DNA of 64,000 nucleotides, from the NCBI GenBank assembly GCA_016946835.1, contig JACVTC010000016.1, positions 1,737,501-1,801,500 of the forward strand. The letters run 5' to 3'. The notes beneath the pieces are model-generated. The model was given only the letters and a program-made list of their open reading frames with translations, did no database searches and was not told where the DNA came from. A program made the translations under genes and the position numbers. Shown one piece after another: positions 1 through 13,056 of the stretch (position 1 is the first letter of the stretch; each line of letters opens with the position of its first letter). The stretch is from Neocallimastix lanati (nom. inval.). Lineage: Eukaryota > Neocallimastigomycota > Neocallimastigomycetes > Neocallimastigales > Neocallimastigaceae.

Positions 1-396
1 ATGTAACGTATTAATAATTTTAGGAATATGCCATGGAATTTTACTAATAATAGAGATAACATTTTCAAAGGGTCTTTCAGCACATTTTCTACTGAAATGA
101 AGTTTATAGTTTTTACATACTAATAATATGGCATTCACTTCATCTCTAGTAAGAAAACAACCATTTCTTGCATAATCTGTATTCATTCTTCCATAGATAA
201 TGCCCGTTCCCATGGTTATTGAAACTGTATTATTCGTTGTTATTGATAAAGAAGTTGAATTACTACAACTACTACTACTATTATTATTATTATTATTATT
301 ATTTAAAATTTTATCTATTCATCCATAAATAAAATTAATTAAATATAAAATTAATAAAAAAATAATAAATAAATAAATAGGAAATATTAGTTTAAT

Positions 397-463
<67 letters not shown>

Positions 464-901
464 TATATTTTTTTTCTAACTAAATTATAATACTTAAAAT
501 AAAATATTTTATTATTTTAATTATTATTGTTATTTTATTTTATCACAATTATTAAATGAATAAAATTTTTATAACAAATAACCTTTTGTGTAATTACCAG
601 CCCAACTTGGAAAAAGAGATTTCATTAATTCTTTTTGAGAACTTTTTGAAATAGTAACAATTCTTCCTTTCAAAATAGTTTTATTTCTTGTTTCAATAGC
701 GGTATTAGCATCTTCTTCTGTAATGAACTCAATGTAAGCATCAGAAAATGTCTTACCAGAGGTTCGATTCATAATAATATGAATTCCTTGAGTAAAATAA
801 GGAGATTCATGAGCAGCTGGTATCTATTAATAGTATTAATAGTAATAGTAAAGTAATAGTAATAATATTATTAATAATAATATTAATAATAATAACAGTA
901 A

Positions 902-947
<46 letters not shown>

Positions 948-1009
948 GTAACAATAAAATAATAATAATAGTAATAATAATAATAGTAATATATATAAAT
1001 AATAATATG

Positions 1010-1047
<38 letters not shown>

Positions 1048-2406
1048 TATTTTTAATTTCAAATTATGTTTATTGCAATCATTACACTTCAAAATTAAAA
1101 GAAATAATTATAATATTTATTTAAATATTTACTTTTAAAGGATAAAAAAAAGCTAAAACATCTTTTTGTGACAAATCCCATGGAATCTTATAAGAGAGAT
1201 ATATAATAATTTTTAATCATAAATTGATATATATTAAAAAAAATTATCCATTAATATTCTTTCTTAAAAAAGGAATTAATAGTTTTTTTTTTATTAGATT
1301 ATTTACATTACTAAGTTTAATAACTGGTAAATAAAATGTTGGAACAGGAAAAATTCTATCAGGAGTTAAAATGTTAAACATATTTCCATTAAAGAGAGGA
1401 GTGGAATTATGCTTATTTGCGAATTGATCATTATCTTGAGTTGAAATTTCCTTTTTATTATTCTTTAAACATTTATTGTCATAAATAGATTTCATATAAT
1501 GAACGTTCTTAGATATATATTTGTATTTTTGTTTAATAATTAATAAAAGTATAAATATGATGGATTTACATTGAAATATAATAATAAATAATTATAATTA
1601 TATCTACTTCTCCACAAAAGCATTTCATCATTTGTCCACCTTTATTATATAAATTCTCACTTTGGACACACTTATCACATAATCTATCATTTATAAAAAA
1701 AATTATTATAAAATAAAGAAATATTAGTTAGGTACTTATTTTTTTTTTATAACTCTCTCTATATATATGGATAATAAAAATATAATTTTCTTTTTTACAT
1801 ACACATGTTGACAATATAAAAGCTCAATAATTCCTGGTCTTTTTAAACATAAATCACAAGATTTATTAACTCTATCTTCATCTTAAATGAATAAGATTAG
1901 AATGCATTTATTTATTAGTCTAATGAATGAATTTTTATGAATTTTATTTATTAATTGAATTTAAAAAAAAATTTATTATACTAAAAAAAAAAAAAAAAAA
2001 AATTAAATTTTATTAAATTTACCATGACTAAAGATAATTCTTTTTTCAGCACCTGAAAAACTGTCTTTTTTTAATACATTATCATCAAGATTATTCTTTG
2101 AAAGACTATAGTTTTCACTACTTTTAACAGTTCTCAAAGGTATAATTCCTTTATTATTGAAAGTTGAATTTTTTGATTCATTAATTATATCATTCAATGA
2201 AGTAGATTTCAAATAAGAATTAATAGAATCATTAGATGGAAATTTGATTAATTTAATATCCTTTCCATTCTTGTTCATATTTAAATTCGCTTGCCTTAAT
2301 GAAGATGAATTGTTATTCATTTTAAAATTCATATTCTTATAGTTTGAGGTGGGATATGATGGTTGGAAAATGGGTAGTGGTGAATCATGATCTTTGTCAT
2401 TAAAAA

Positions 2407-2443
<37 letters not shown>

Positions 2444-2481
2444 GTTTTTGGACATAACATTTTGTGAACATTTATTATTTA

Positions 2482-2545
<64 letters not shown>

Positions 2546-3118
2546 AATATTATTGTAGTAATTGATATTATTCATATTATTTATGTTGCACCTATTTTTG
2601 TTTGAAATGTTTATTGCATTATTAAAACTGTTCATATTATTTACATTAAAGTTTGATTTAACAATATTATTAGAATATATCTTGGTAGAATTTTGATTCT
2701 GATTCTGATTTTTATCTATATTATAATTAGTAAAACTTATATTATGTCCATTATAACCATTTTGACCTGTAGTATGAGTAAAATTCATTACAGAATTTTG
2801 AGAAAATTCTTGAAAGCTTGAATTACTTTCATAATTATTCCAAGTGTTCCATTGACAGTCGTATTCTCGTAGTTTATTTAAATTTGGTAATGACTTCTTC
2901 TTTTCTGCTCTATGAGGATAATCATAAAAAAAAGAAGATTGATATCCATTTGATACTTTATACTTATTTATATGAAATATATAATATATATTGATAATAT
3001 TATTTTTTTAATATATATATATATTTATAAAATTATTATTATCAAATATTAATAATAAAAAAAAAATTATATACAATGTTTTTTCTTAGAGACTGATTAT
3101 AAAGGCCTTCTTGATTAA

Positions 3119-3157
<39 letters not shown>

Positions 3158-3158
3158 T
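1..3158 (-). CDS. RING finger + RRM protein, 3' end beyond the window
   Basis: I reconstruct eight exons on the minus strand: 3075-3158, 2023-2962, 1803-1881, 1608-1683, 1307-1507, 1133-1186, 598-823 and 1-314 (incomplete). All splice phases agree. The start at 3158 opens directly into an Asn run. Exon 2 is long, Asn-rich and probably disordered. Exons 3-4 form a C3HC4 RING: CDLC, then YCQHVLCDKC, then KCFC. Exons 5-7 form an RRM beginning VIKLSNIPWDLSQKDVLAFF and running to SDAYIEFITEEDANTAIE, of the hnRNP-F/H or ESRP style. The last exon has an Asn/Ser run and then a cysteine- and arginine-containing region (GCFLTRDEVNAILLVCKNYK) that I cannot name. A RING plus an RNA-binding domain suggests an RNA-binding ubiquitin ligase, which is inference only. 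Introns hold AAT runs and A/T tracts. Confidence 0.8.
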
Positions 3159-3444
3159 TTCTATATTATTCAATATATATTTTCATTAATTATTCATTTT
3201 TTATCATTCATAAAATTTAAATAGTTATATATTCATTATTAATATAATATAAAAAAAAAAAAAAATCAAAAAAAGATATTCATCTAATTTCATTCTTTTA
3301 TAAATACTTCATTAATGATATTGATAATAATAGTAATAATTGTATATAATATTTTTATATAATATATTCGATTAACTATATATTATTATATTTATTCTAT
3401 TTTATTACATAATTATCTATGTGAAAATTTCAAATATTTTAATA

Positions 3445-3490
<46 letters not shown>

Positions 3491-6246
3491 ATTGATTAAT
3501 TAATGATTACATTTAACTATTACAAAAACATTAAATATTCATATATAGTGATCTTTTGGTTAATGTTACGTATTTATTCTTTTATTATGATGTTTAAAAT
3601 ATGAAATTAGGGAAAAAAAATATCAAATATAGAAAATATTGAAAATAAATTTTTTTTTTATTTAAAAAGTTTTTTATTAATTAGTTTAAAAAAAAAAAAA
3701 AAAGTTCACCTATTTTTTTAGCAAATATTTTTATTTTAATCAAAAGTTTTTATATTTTTGAAAAATATAGCCATACTACAAAATAAAAACTATTTTAACA
3801 AAAAAAAAAAAAAAACGGAAACATATGAGAGAGAAAAATTGATACTTTTATATAGATAAATTAATTTTTATATTAAATTTTTCTTTTCATTAAAAAATTT
3901 AATTTATTCTTTTTTTTTTTTTTTTTTTATATGGAATAAATTTAAAATAATGATGAAATTAAATATAATAATTTCAAATTTTTAAAATTTATTTTTTCAT
4001 TATTTAACATATAATGAAATTACATTTTCAAATTTATTATTATATAATTTTTAATAATTAATTATTTGTTGTAACAAATTTTAATTATATATTATAAAAA
4101 TTAATAATAAAAATATATACGTATTATAAAAAAATATATATATATATATTATATTTAATATTTAATATTCATCAATATTTAATTTGTTAAACTCAAAATA
4201 TTTTTAAAATATTAAAGTAAAAGTGTATTACCTTCTAAATTGAAATATGTTCATATATAATATATAAATCTTTTCATTTATCACTTTTATATGTAATATT
4301 AGATAATATAATAATTTATTTATTTATATGAAAAAAAAAATTATGTATGTATAAATAATTATAATTTATAAATATATTTATTTCTTATTTTAAAAATTTA
4401 TCATTTTTTAAGTTTTAATAATAAAAAAATATTTTTTATATAAATGCTTATATAGTCAATTTTATTTAGTAGAATTAAATATATATAATTATGCTTTAAT
4501 TATAATTTTGCAATTATTAATTTTTTTTTTTTTTTTTAATGAGTTGCTACATTCATATATTACTTCAAGAGCAGTCAATATATTAATATTTATACTTAAT
4601 TCATTTTATAAATAAATTAATAATAATAATTATTATAATATGAATTTTTCTTTAAATTTTTGCTTATAATAAATTTAATAAATAAAAATAAAGATTATAG
4701 TAAAATATAAAAATGATTATTGGTATTTCTTATCTAAAAATTCTTTATTTTTTGTTTCTTTAAAAACATTAATAAAAACCCAAGGCCAAGTATTGGAAGA
4801 TTTTAAGAAGAAGAAGATTAAATCAAATATATAAACAAAGAATAATTTAATTTAAAGTTTATATTAAATATTTAATATGTACCACAACTTAAAATATAGA
4901 GATATAATTATTTCAATAAAAGATAAAAAAAATATGATATATTTTAAAATGTTGCTAAAGAAACAAGATGAGTATAGTGAAATTATTAATTTTTTATATT
5001 AAAATTTAATATTATATTTCTTTTTATTATGTATACTTCACATATTTTCGATATGATTTTAATTTAAATCTTTACAAATTAAAGAGTTTTAAAATTTTTA
5101 TTTGATGTGTATCATATTAAAATATTACATGTGCTTTTTTTCTGAATGTTTTTATTATACTATAAATTTAATATTATTCGTTTATTTTATATCTAAAAAA
5201 ATTAACTTAAAATAAAAAGGAACATTTATTAAAAAATACGGTTAGAAATTTAAAAAAGAATGACAAAATATATGTTTGTTACACAAAACATTTTCCTTGT
5301 TCGAAGTAAAACTTTATTTAATATTGTTTTATTAAAAATTTTTAAAAATTATGAATAATTATTAATAATAAAACTATAAATAATTAATAATATAATATAT
5401 TAAAGTTTAATATAATAATCCGATATTTTTTAAAAAAATTTCATTGAATAAATTTTAATCATTTTTTAATAAATGAAATATATGCTATAAATATATTATA
5501 AATATATTTAATATCTCTTTGTATATCATAATTTTTTTATTTAAAATTTTATATTATTAACTAATAATTTAATTTAAAAAAATACTTCATAGCATTTTTT
5601 TTTTATAATTTATTATTAAATAATTATTCATTGAAGTTGATATATTTATATATATAAAAAAATTACCTGGTTGTTTGAACATTATTATCGTATTTATATA
5701 TATTTTATTCAAATTTTTTACATATTCATATTTTATTGAATATATTTAAAGTAAATAATATTTCAATACTACTCATTTTATTAAGTTAAAATCCTTTTTT
5801 TTTTTTTTTTTTTTGGTAGTTATAATTTTTGGCAATAATAATAAATTTATAGTTATATCCAAATAATTTTATGAACTATAAGTATTTATTTATTTATATC
5901 ATAGAAGTTTATAAAATATATATAAAATATATATAATGACAATAAGGTTAAGCCCATTTATATTATATACCTGATTAAAGGATTTATAAGAAGAATAAAA
6001 TAAAATAATATTTATAAATATTAGTATTATATTTATTTTTCAAATAAAATACTAAATTGTTATTATTATTGTTATTATTATAATGATAATTAAAATAAAA
6101 ATAAAATATAAGAATAAAAATAAGAATAAAAATTAAAAATAAATTAACAAAATTTGGAAAAAAATAAAAATAAAAAAAAATAAAATAAATAAATAAATAA
6201 AAATGAAATAAAATTAATTTTGAATAAATATAAAAAATTGTATGGA

Positions 6247-6277
<31 letters not shown>

Positions 6278-6600
6278 TGAATATGTACATATAATATATT
6301 TTTCATATTTAATATATATATATATATTTCATATTTAAATAATTTTAATAATAAAAAAATTTTAATATTAAAAAAAAAGAAAAAAAAAAAAAAAAAAATT
6401 AAATATTTTGTCTCTTAAAAAAAAATAAAAAATCTAATATTATATAAATGTATATTTGATATTTACAATCATTTATCATAATAGATATCATAATAGAAAT
6501 AACAATAACATAATAAAAATAAATATATTAAATATATAAACTAATAGAAATTTAAATGAAAATTATATATATATAAATACATAAATACAATAAAAGAAAA
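3159..6600. other. Gene-free AT-rich intergenic region
   Basis: No open frame or splice chain convincing enough to call. The stretch holds poly-T and poly-A runs (for example 3449-3484), short TA repeats and many stops on both strands. It separates the divergently transcribed RING/RRM gene (-) and CotH gene (+), so promoters for both should lie here, but I see no recognisable motif. Confidence 0.6.
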
Positions 6601-7424
6601 ATGAAATTTTTAAAATCATTAAGTATTTTAATATTGGCAGCATATACACATGCTGCTAATATAAATTTTAGAGTTATTTGTATAAATTGTAATAAAGTTT
6701 CTGTAAATGTTGATGGTAAAGTGGTTCCTATGTCAAAATATGATGATTTACCATACTTTATGGGTTTAGCGGAAGCATCAAGCAGTACAAAGTAATGAAT
6801 ATTTTAATAAAAATTTCTAATTAAATTAACACTAGATGAATTGAAATTAAATCTTATTTTGTTAAAATTAGTACCTAAATTATTAATAAATATCAATGAA
6901 ATTAATATATAAAATATAATATATAAATATAGATATCATTATATCGCTGATGGAAAAGATGAAAATTTCGAAAGAGATTTTGATGATAGTTTAAAGGATA
7001 GAACTTATAATGATTTCTTTGGTCGTAAAGAAACAATAAAACAATTATATCAATTTGGTTTTCCAACAAATAAAAGATGGAATCGTTCTATTCGTAAACA
7101 AGAACTTTTCGATGATTCATATATTCCAACAGTTTATATCGATGGTGGTACAGAATTCTTTAAAAATGCACCAAACGGTACAAGTTATTTTACGAAACTG
7201 ACTTTTTATTTAAAAGATAATATTCATTATTTCAATGTAAATATAAGATTAATTTTATTTATCATATATATTTTACTATATTTATTACTTCATTGTATAA
7301 TTATAAAATTAATATTATTATTTATAATATCTAAAATATGATAAATTCTTTTAATAAATAAATTGAATTCTATAATTTTTATAATATAAATATTATTTTT
7401 TATTTAAAATTATAAATATATTAT

Positions 7425-7462
<38 letters not shown>

Positions 7463-8192
7463 AAAATTTAAAAATTATAAAATTATAAAATTATAAATTA
7501 TAAAATAATGAAATATATCATTTTTTAATATTTATAAAATATGTATTCATTAAATATGGAAATATTATAATAACATTTATTTAGAATGTTCCAGTAGCAT
7601 GTAAAAATCGTAATGAAGATAAATTTCAACTACGTTTTGGATTACCTGGAGACGCTGAAAATAAAACTCCAACAAAACGTAGTGTTTTAAAGTTAAGAGC
7701 TAGCTCCGAAGATCCAGCTTTTATAAGACAAATAATATACTCTGATATCCTTCATGCCATTGAAAATCCAACGCATGAATCAGTTGCTGTTCGTGTGTAT
7801 ACGGATGGCATCCCAGTTGGTCTTTATGTTTTACAAGAAGATGTTACTACTAAATCATTCATTAGATCAGCATTCTATGGTGATGAAAAGACTGGTTTGA
7901 TATCCGTATCTTCAAGTGAACTTGGATTTCCATTAGATTGTGCAACTGGTGCTGATTTTGACGTCGGTGAAAAACTTTCATCATTTATACCTCTTGAAGA
8001 TGGTAATAATTCAAGAATTGAACCTTTAAGAAAAGCAATGGCTGCTGTTGATGTTAATGATAAATCTTCTATTGAAAATTTTAGTAAAACATGGTTCGAT
8101 TTAGATATATTCTTTAAAGCATTAGCTGTATGTATAGAAATATTTTTATCATTATCATCATTTTCATAAAAAAAAAAAAAAAAAAAAAAAAA

Positions 8193-8228
<36 letters not shown>

Positions 8229-9033
8229 TATATTATATAAATTATTAATTATATAGGTTGAATATCTTGCTGGTCATTGGGATTCTTATTGGTATTATAC
8301 TACTAATTTTGTAATGTATGATGATCCAAAAGAATCAACTGAAAATACATTTAAATTTTACTTTGTTGATCAAGATTTTGATTTAACTTGGGGTTGTGGT
8401 TTAAGTGATGATATTAATAGATATGGTAAGGATTTCCCATCAAAATCTTATACTGAAGATGTTAATCGTACTTGGAATATTGGTGGAAGTGATGGACCAA
8501 ATCGTTATGCTGTTGATAAGTTCCTTTCTGGTGGTTTAACTAAGGGTATGTTTGAAGCTTATCTAGTTTCTATTGTTAAACATATTTTCAATCCAGTTGC
8601 AATGAAAGCTAAAGTTGATTCATATGCTGAAAGACTCAGACCGGAATTAGAATGGGATTATAGTTTCAAAAAATTATATACTAGCGCTAATTCTAAAAAA
8701 TATAATTTTAATATTGAAGATTTTGATACTGGTATTTTAACTGGTGGAAAAAGACATGAATGGGGTATATTAGATTGGACTGAAATGCGTGCTAAAGCAG
8801 TTTGTTCTGAATTTGGATTTGAATACGACAGTGTACCATTAACTCCAGCTGCTGCTAAAAAAGTAAAAGTAAAAGATGTTGAACCAATGAAAGCTGGTGG
8901 TAATTATGAGGAATATGCAGGTGAAAAAGTTACTAAAATTGATCCTGAAGATATTATGAGTAGTGCCACATCCATTAAAGCTCTAACAAAATCATTAATT
9001 ATTATTATTGTTATTTTGTATTTATTAATCTAA
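6601..9033 (+). CDS. CotH-domain secreted or GPI-anchored protein
   Basis: Four exons: 6601-6791, 6933-7236, 7585-8127 and 8257-9033. They sum to 1815 bases, or 604 residues. The first ~18 residues (MKFLKSLSILILAAYTHA) are a signal peptide. The body matches the CotH kinase-like family: a TDGIPVGLYVLQEDV segment, AGHWDSYWYYTTNF, and the acidic DQDFDLTW motif typical of CotH active sites. The C-terminus ends in a small-residue stretch (MSSATS) followed by a hydrophobic tail (SLIIIIVILYLLI) with nothing after it, which suggests a GPI-anchor signal. CotH proteins are abundant on fungal cell surfaces and in gut-fungal cellulosome components. No dockerin is visible here, so a cell-wall or membrane surface protein is more likely. 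Substrate unknown. Intron 2 carries a poly-A run and intron 3 a poly-A followed by AAT repeats. Confidence 0.88.
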
Positions 9034-9600
9034 TTATTATACATATATATAATATTTATTGAAAATAATCATTGACTTTTAATATAAAATTAAAATAATA
9101 TTTAAAAATATAAATAATCCATAATGAATTCAAGGAATATTATATAAATATATTCTAAAATTTAATAAATATAGACATTTTGTTATTATAAATTTAATTT
9201 AAAAAAATGTATATATAACAAAAATAAAATAAATAAATAAATAAAATGTAAAAGATTAAATAATAAAAAAGAAAGTAAATAATAAAATAATAAAAATAAA
9301 ATAATAAAAAATAAAAAAAATAACAAATAGAACAATTAAAACTAAAAAAATAAAATTAAAAAATAAAAAATATAAATATATAAAAAAATAATAAAAATTA
9401 AAAACTAAAATAAAATTTAAACATTATCAATGAAAAATGAAAATAGAAAATAGAAAATAGTATATATATAATAAAAAATATAATATGTTTCGTTGAAAAA
9501 TGAAAAAATGAAAAATGAATCAAAATAATAAAAATAAAAATAAAAATAATTTTACAAATTAAAAATTGAAACTCAAAAATAATATTTAAGACTAAAAACC

Positions 9601-9637
<37 letters not shown>

Positions 9638-9656
9638 TTAATTTAAATAATTACTT

Positions 9657-10110
<454 letters not shown>

Positions 10111-10282
10111 AATAATCTCTATATATTATATTGGTTCATTTTAATGCATATTAAATAAATTTTGAAATTACAATTATTATTTATATTTTAAAACTATATG
10201 AATATATATGGGTTATTATTCATTATAATTATATATTATTACTGTCATTAAAATTATATAAACTATAATTGTTAATGCTGAT

Positions 10283-11060
10283 TTTGAATGCCTTTGATAC
10301 TAAAACTAGCTCAAATATTCATCAACAAACAATGCTAAAAACACCTATGATTAACATACAATAATAGCATATTTTAAGGCATTCAAAATCGATATAAAAA
10401 CTATATCGTTTATATAATATTAATATATATGCCATTATCGTATATTTGTATTTGAATGCCAATATATACTAATATCTGTATAAATATATATGTGTGCGAT
10501 TAACTGCAACTGTTATAATATATCAACAATATTGCTAGTTTTAGGCATTCAAATACAATGATATCGTTTTAGCATATATATTAATATAATGATATATGGT
10601 TGTTTGATTGTATTTGTATCCCATTTTAGCATTGACTGATCATAAAATATATATGATTCGATAATTGTTTTGATATAGTTTTGAACAGTATTTGCATAGT
10701 TTTGGCATACAAATAATATTCTGGACATTATATTAATTAATTAATGATATAGGGTTTATTAATATATAAACATGATATATTGTTTAATTAATTAAATATA
10801 TACATATATTGTTGATTTTAAATATATAAGCTACATTGTTAATTAATGTATTTTTTAGCATATATATTGATATAAACCCTATATCATTTATATATTATTG
10901 ATCACTTAACTTTTATATTATAAACAGTATAGGTTTTAGCATATACAAAGCATAAAAACCCTATCGTTTATATATATATATATAAAATCTGCACAGTTAA
11001 TTAAAAATGTTAAATAGGTATAGTTTTTGTATAAATATATGCTAAAAACCATATGATTTT
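10283..11060. repeat. Cluster of short inverted and direct word repeats
   Basis: Two words recur in both orientations. TTTGAATGCC or its complement GGCATTCAAA appears near 10284, 10378, 10450 and 10543, and is paired twice with an ACTAGC/GCTAGT word. A second word resembling GCTAAAAACC(C)TATATC appears near 10333, 10390, 10568, 10748, 10869, 10930, 10950, 11016 and 11041. No coding sequence is present. I do not recognise the family. Confidence 0.55.
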
Positions 11061-11093
11061 AAACCTAAAAATACTGATAATAATGATTTAACG

Positions 11094-11215
11094 AATGAAT
11101 GGTTAAATGAGATGAAGCGAGTGTAGGCGAGTGAGACTCGAGCACAAAGCTTACAACTGCGTAGAGTTCGAGAACAGCCGAGAGTGAGCGTAGTCGAATC
11201 AATGAATGAAGTGAA
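11094..11215. other. GC-richer, purine-biased patch of unknown origin
   Basis: About 120 bp with much higher GC than anything nearby, made of words such as GCGAGTG (twice), GAGTGAGC and GAATGAATG. A short minus-strand open frame overlaps it but has no family resemblance and no splice context. It could be a captured fragment or the remnant of a mobile element. Confidence 0.5.
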
Positions 11216-13056
11216 AGAAATTATAGAGGTATTTAACATAATACAAGAAATTAATATTTTACATAGTCTAAATATATTATTGAATTTTTTTTTTTTTTTT
11301 TTTTTTTTTTTGTTTTTTTATTAGTTATTAGATTATCCTACTCATTATTAACAATTCAATTTCAAAAAGATATAAAAACTATTCATAACAAGGACACCAA
11401 CTTTATAATGGAAGAAAAATAAAGCTATGATTACAACTAAAAATTGAGAATTAAATGAATATATGTTTTTTAATAAAATCAATAAAATTATTATTCGATA
11501 ATAATAATAGGTTTTAAATTTTTAAAAATTTTTATTTCAAAAGAATTTTAAACTATTATTATACAAAGATATACATAAAGATAGCATATTGGTAAAATTA
11601 TACTGAAATCTTATCCATTATAATTATATTTTCCAACTAAATGGCTAAATGGCTAAATGTTTTATTAAATTAATTCAATACAAACCAAATTTAAAATGTT
11701 CTATAAAAATATGTTAAGACAAGATATAAATATGTTACACAACTTCATCATAAAATTAATTGCAAAGAAATAAGAGTAAAAAACAAATTTATATATGAAC
11801 ATAAATAAAATTTATTAACTATTTTTATATTTTGAATTAATACTTGTTTATTTATTATATTTAATTATCAAATCAAAAGTAATAAATAAAAAATATTTAT
11901 TGCTGTATATAATAACATATTTTTTATTAAAAATATTTATAAAAATATTAGTATTTATCATTGCTATTATTATTTATAATTGTTATATACCATTTAATAT
12001 GGTTTAGTACAATAATTATTAATATATAATATATTTATATTTTTTCAAGTTGGGAGTAAACTATTAATTACATTTATATAAAATTTGAAAAAAATTAAAG
12101 ACTTTCATTAATTAAAAATTTTTTTAATTTATTATTAAAATTTATATAATCATTTAATACTCAAAGTAAGATTTAATTAAATAATATACAAATAATTTTG
12201 AATATATTTACTCAGATTTATATATATATATATATAATAATTCAATAATTATTTGTACAAATAATTATCTCTTTTTATACAAATAATTATTTCTTTTTAA
12301 ATTATATCAATATAATATTGTTGATTATTCTAATAATTATTAATTTATTCTAATAATTTTTTTATTAAATATTATATTCATATATATATATATATATTAT
12401 TTTTTATTATTTTAAATATGAAAAATAATACAATTTTTAATAAAAATAAAATAATAAATAAAATAAAATACATTATTAATTATATATAATATTATAATTA
12501 TTTTTATATATAATAAAATATTAAAATTATTTCTAAAAATATTATCTTCCTTTTATTTTAAAAGAATAAAAATTTTCCAAAAATAATTTAAAAAATATTA
12601 ACTTCCATATAAATTATAAGATTAAATATTTTCCGTAATAATTTTTAAACTTTAATTAATAATAAAATTAAATTTAAGTTTTTGAAATTTTTAATTTTAT
12701 ATTTATATATTTAACTGTGAAGTATCGAGAAATAATTTTTAAAAAAAAAAAAAAAGAAAAAGGAAAAGAAAAAATTAAAATAAGATATTGAAAAATTTAT
12801 ATATATATATATATATATTTTAAAAAAAAAAAATTAAAAATTTATTTATTGATAAATTTTTATGTATATATTTAATTATTAGCTATTATAGTGATAAAAA
12901 ATAGGATATTTATTTTTTTTGCTGTACATATAACATTTTATTCAATAAACAAACAAACAAACTAAAAAAAAAAAAAAAAAGAAAAAAAAAAAATAAATAT
13001 ATATATATATATTTATATATTATTGATACATTCAAAATATATAAATCGAATTCAAA
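11216..13056. other. Gene-free AT-rich intergenic region upstream of ODAD2
   Basis: AT-rich sequence with a poly-T run near 11287-11311 and poly-A runs near 12740 and 12964-12993. No gene seen. The last ~150 bp should include the ODAD2 promoter and 5' UTR. Confidence 0.5.

Noticed and set aside
883-1092. Minus-strand hydrophobic frame rich in Ile/Leu/Tyr
   Set aside because: Lies in an intron of the RING/RRM gene and consists of AAT and TA repeats.
11042-11239. 65-residue minus-strand frame over the GC-richer patch
   Set aside because: No family resemblance, no splice context; openness follows from local composition.
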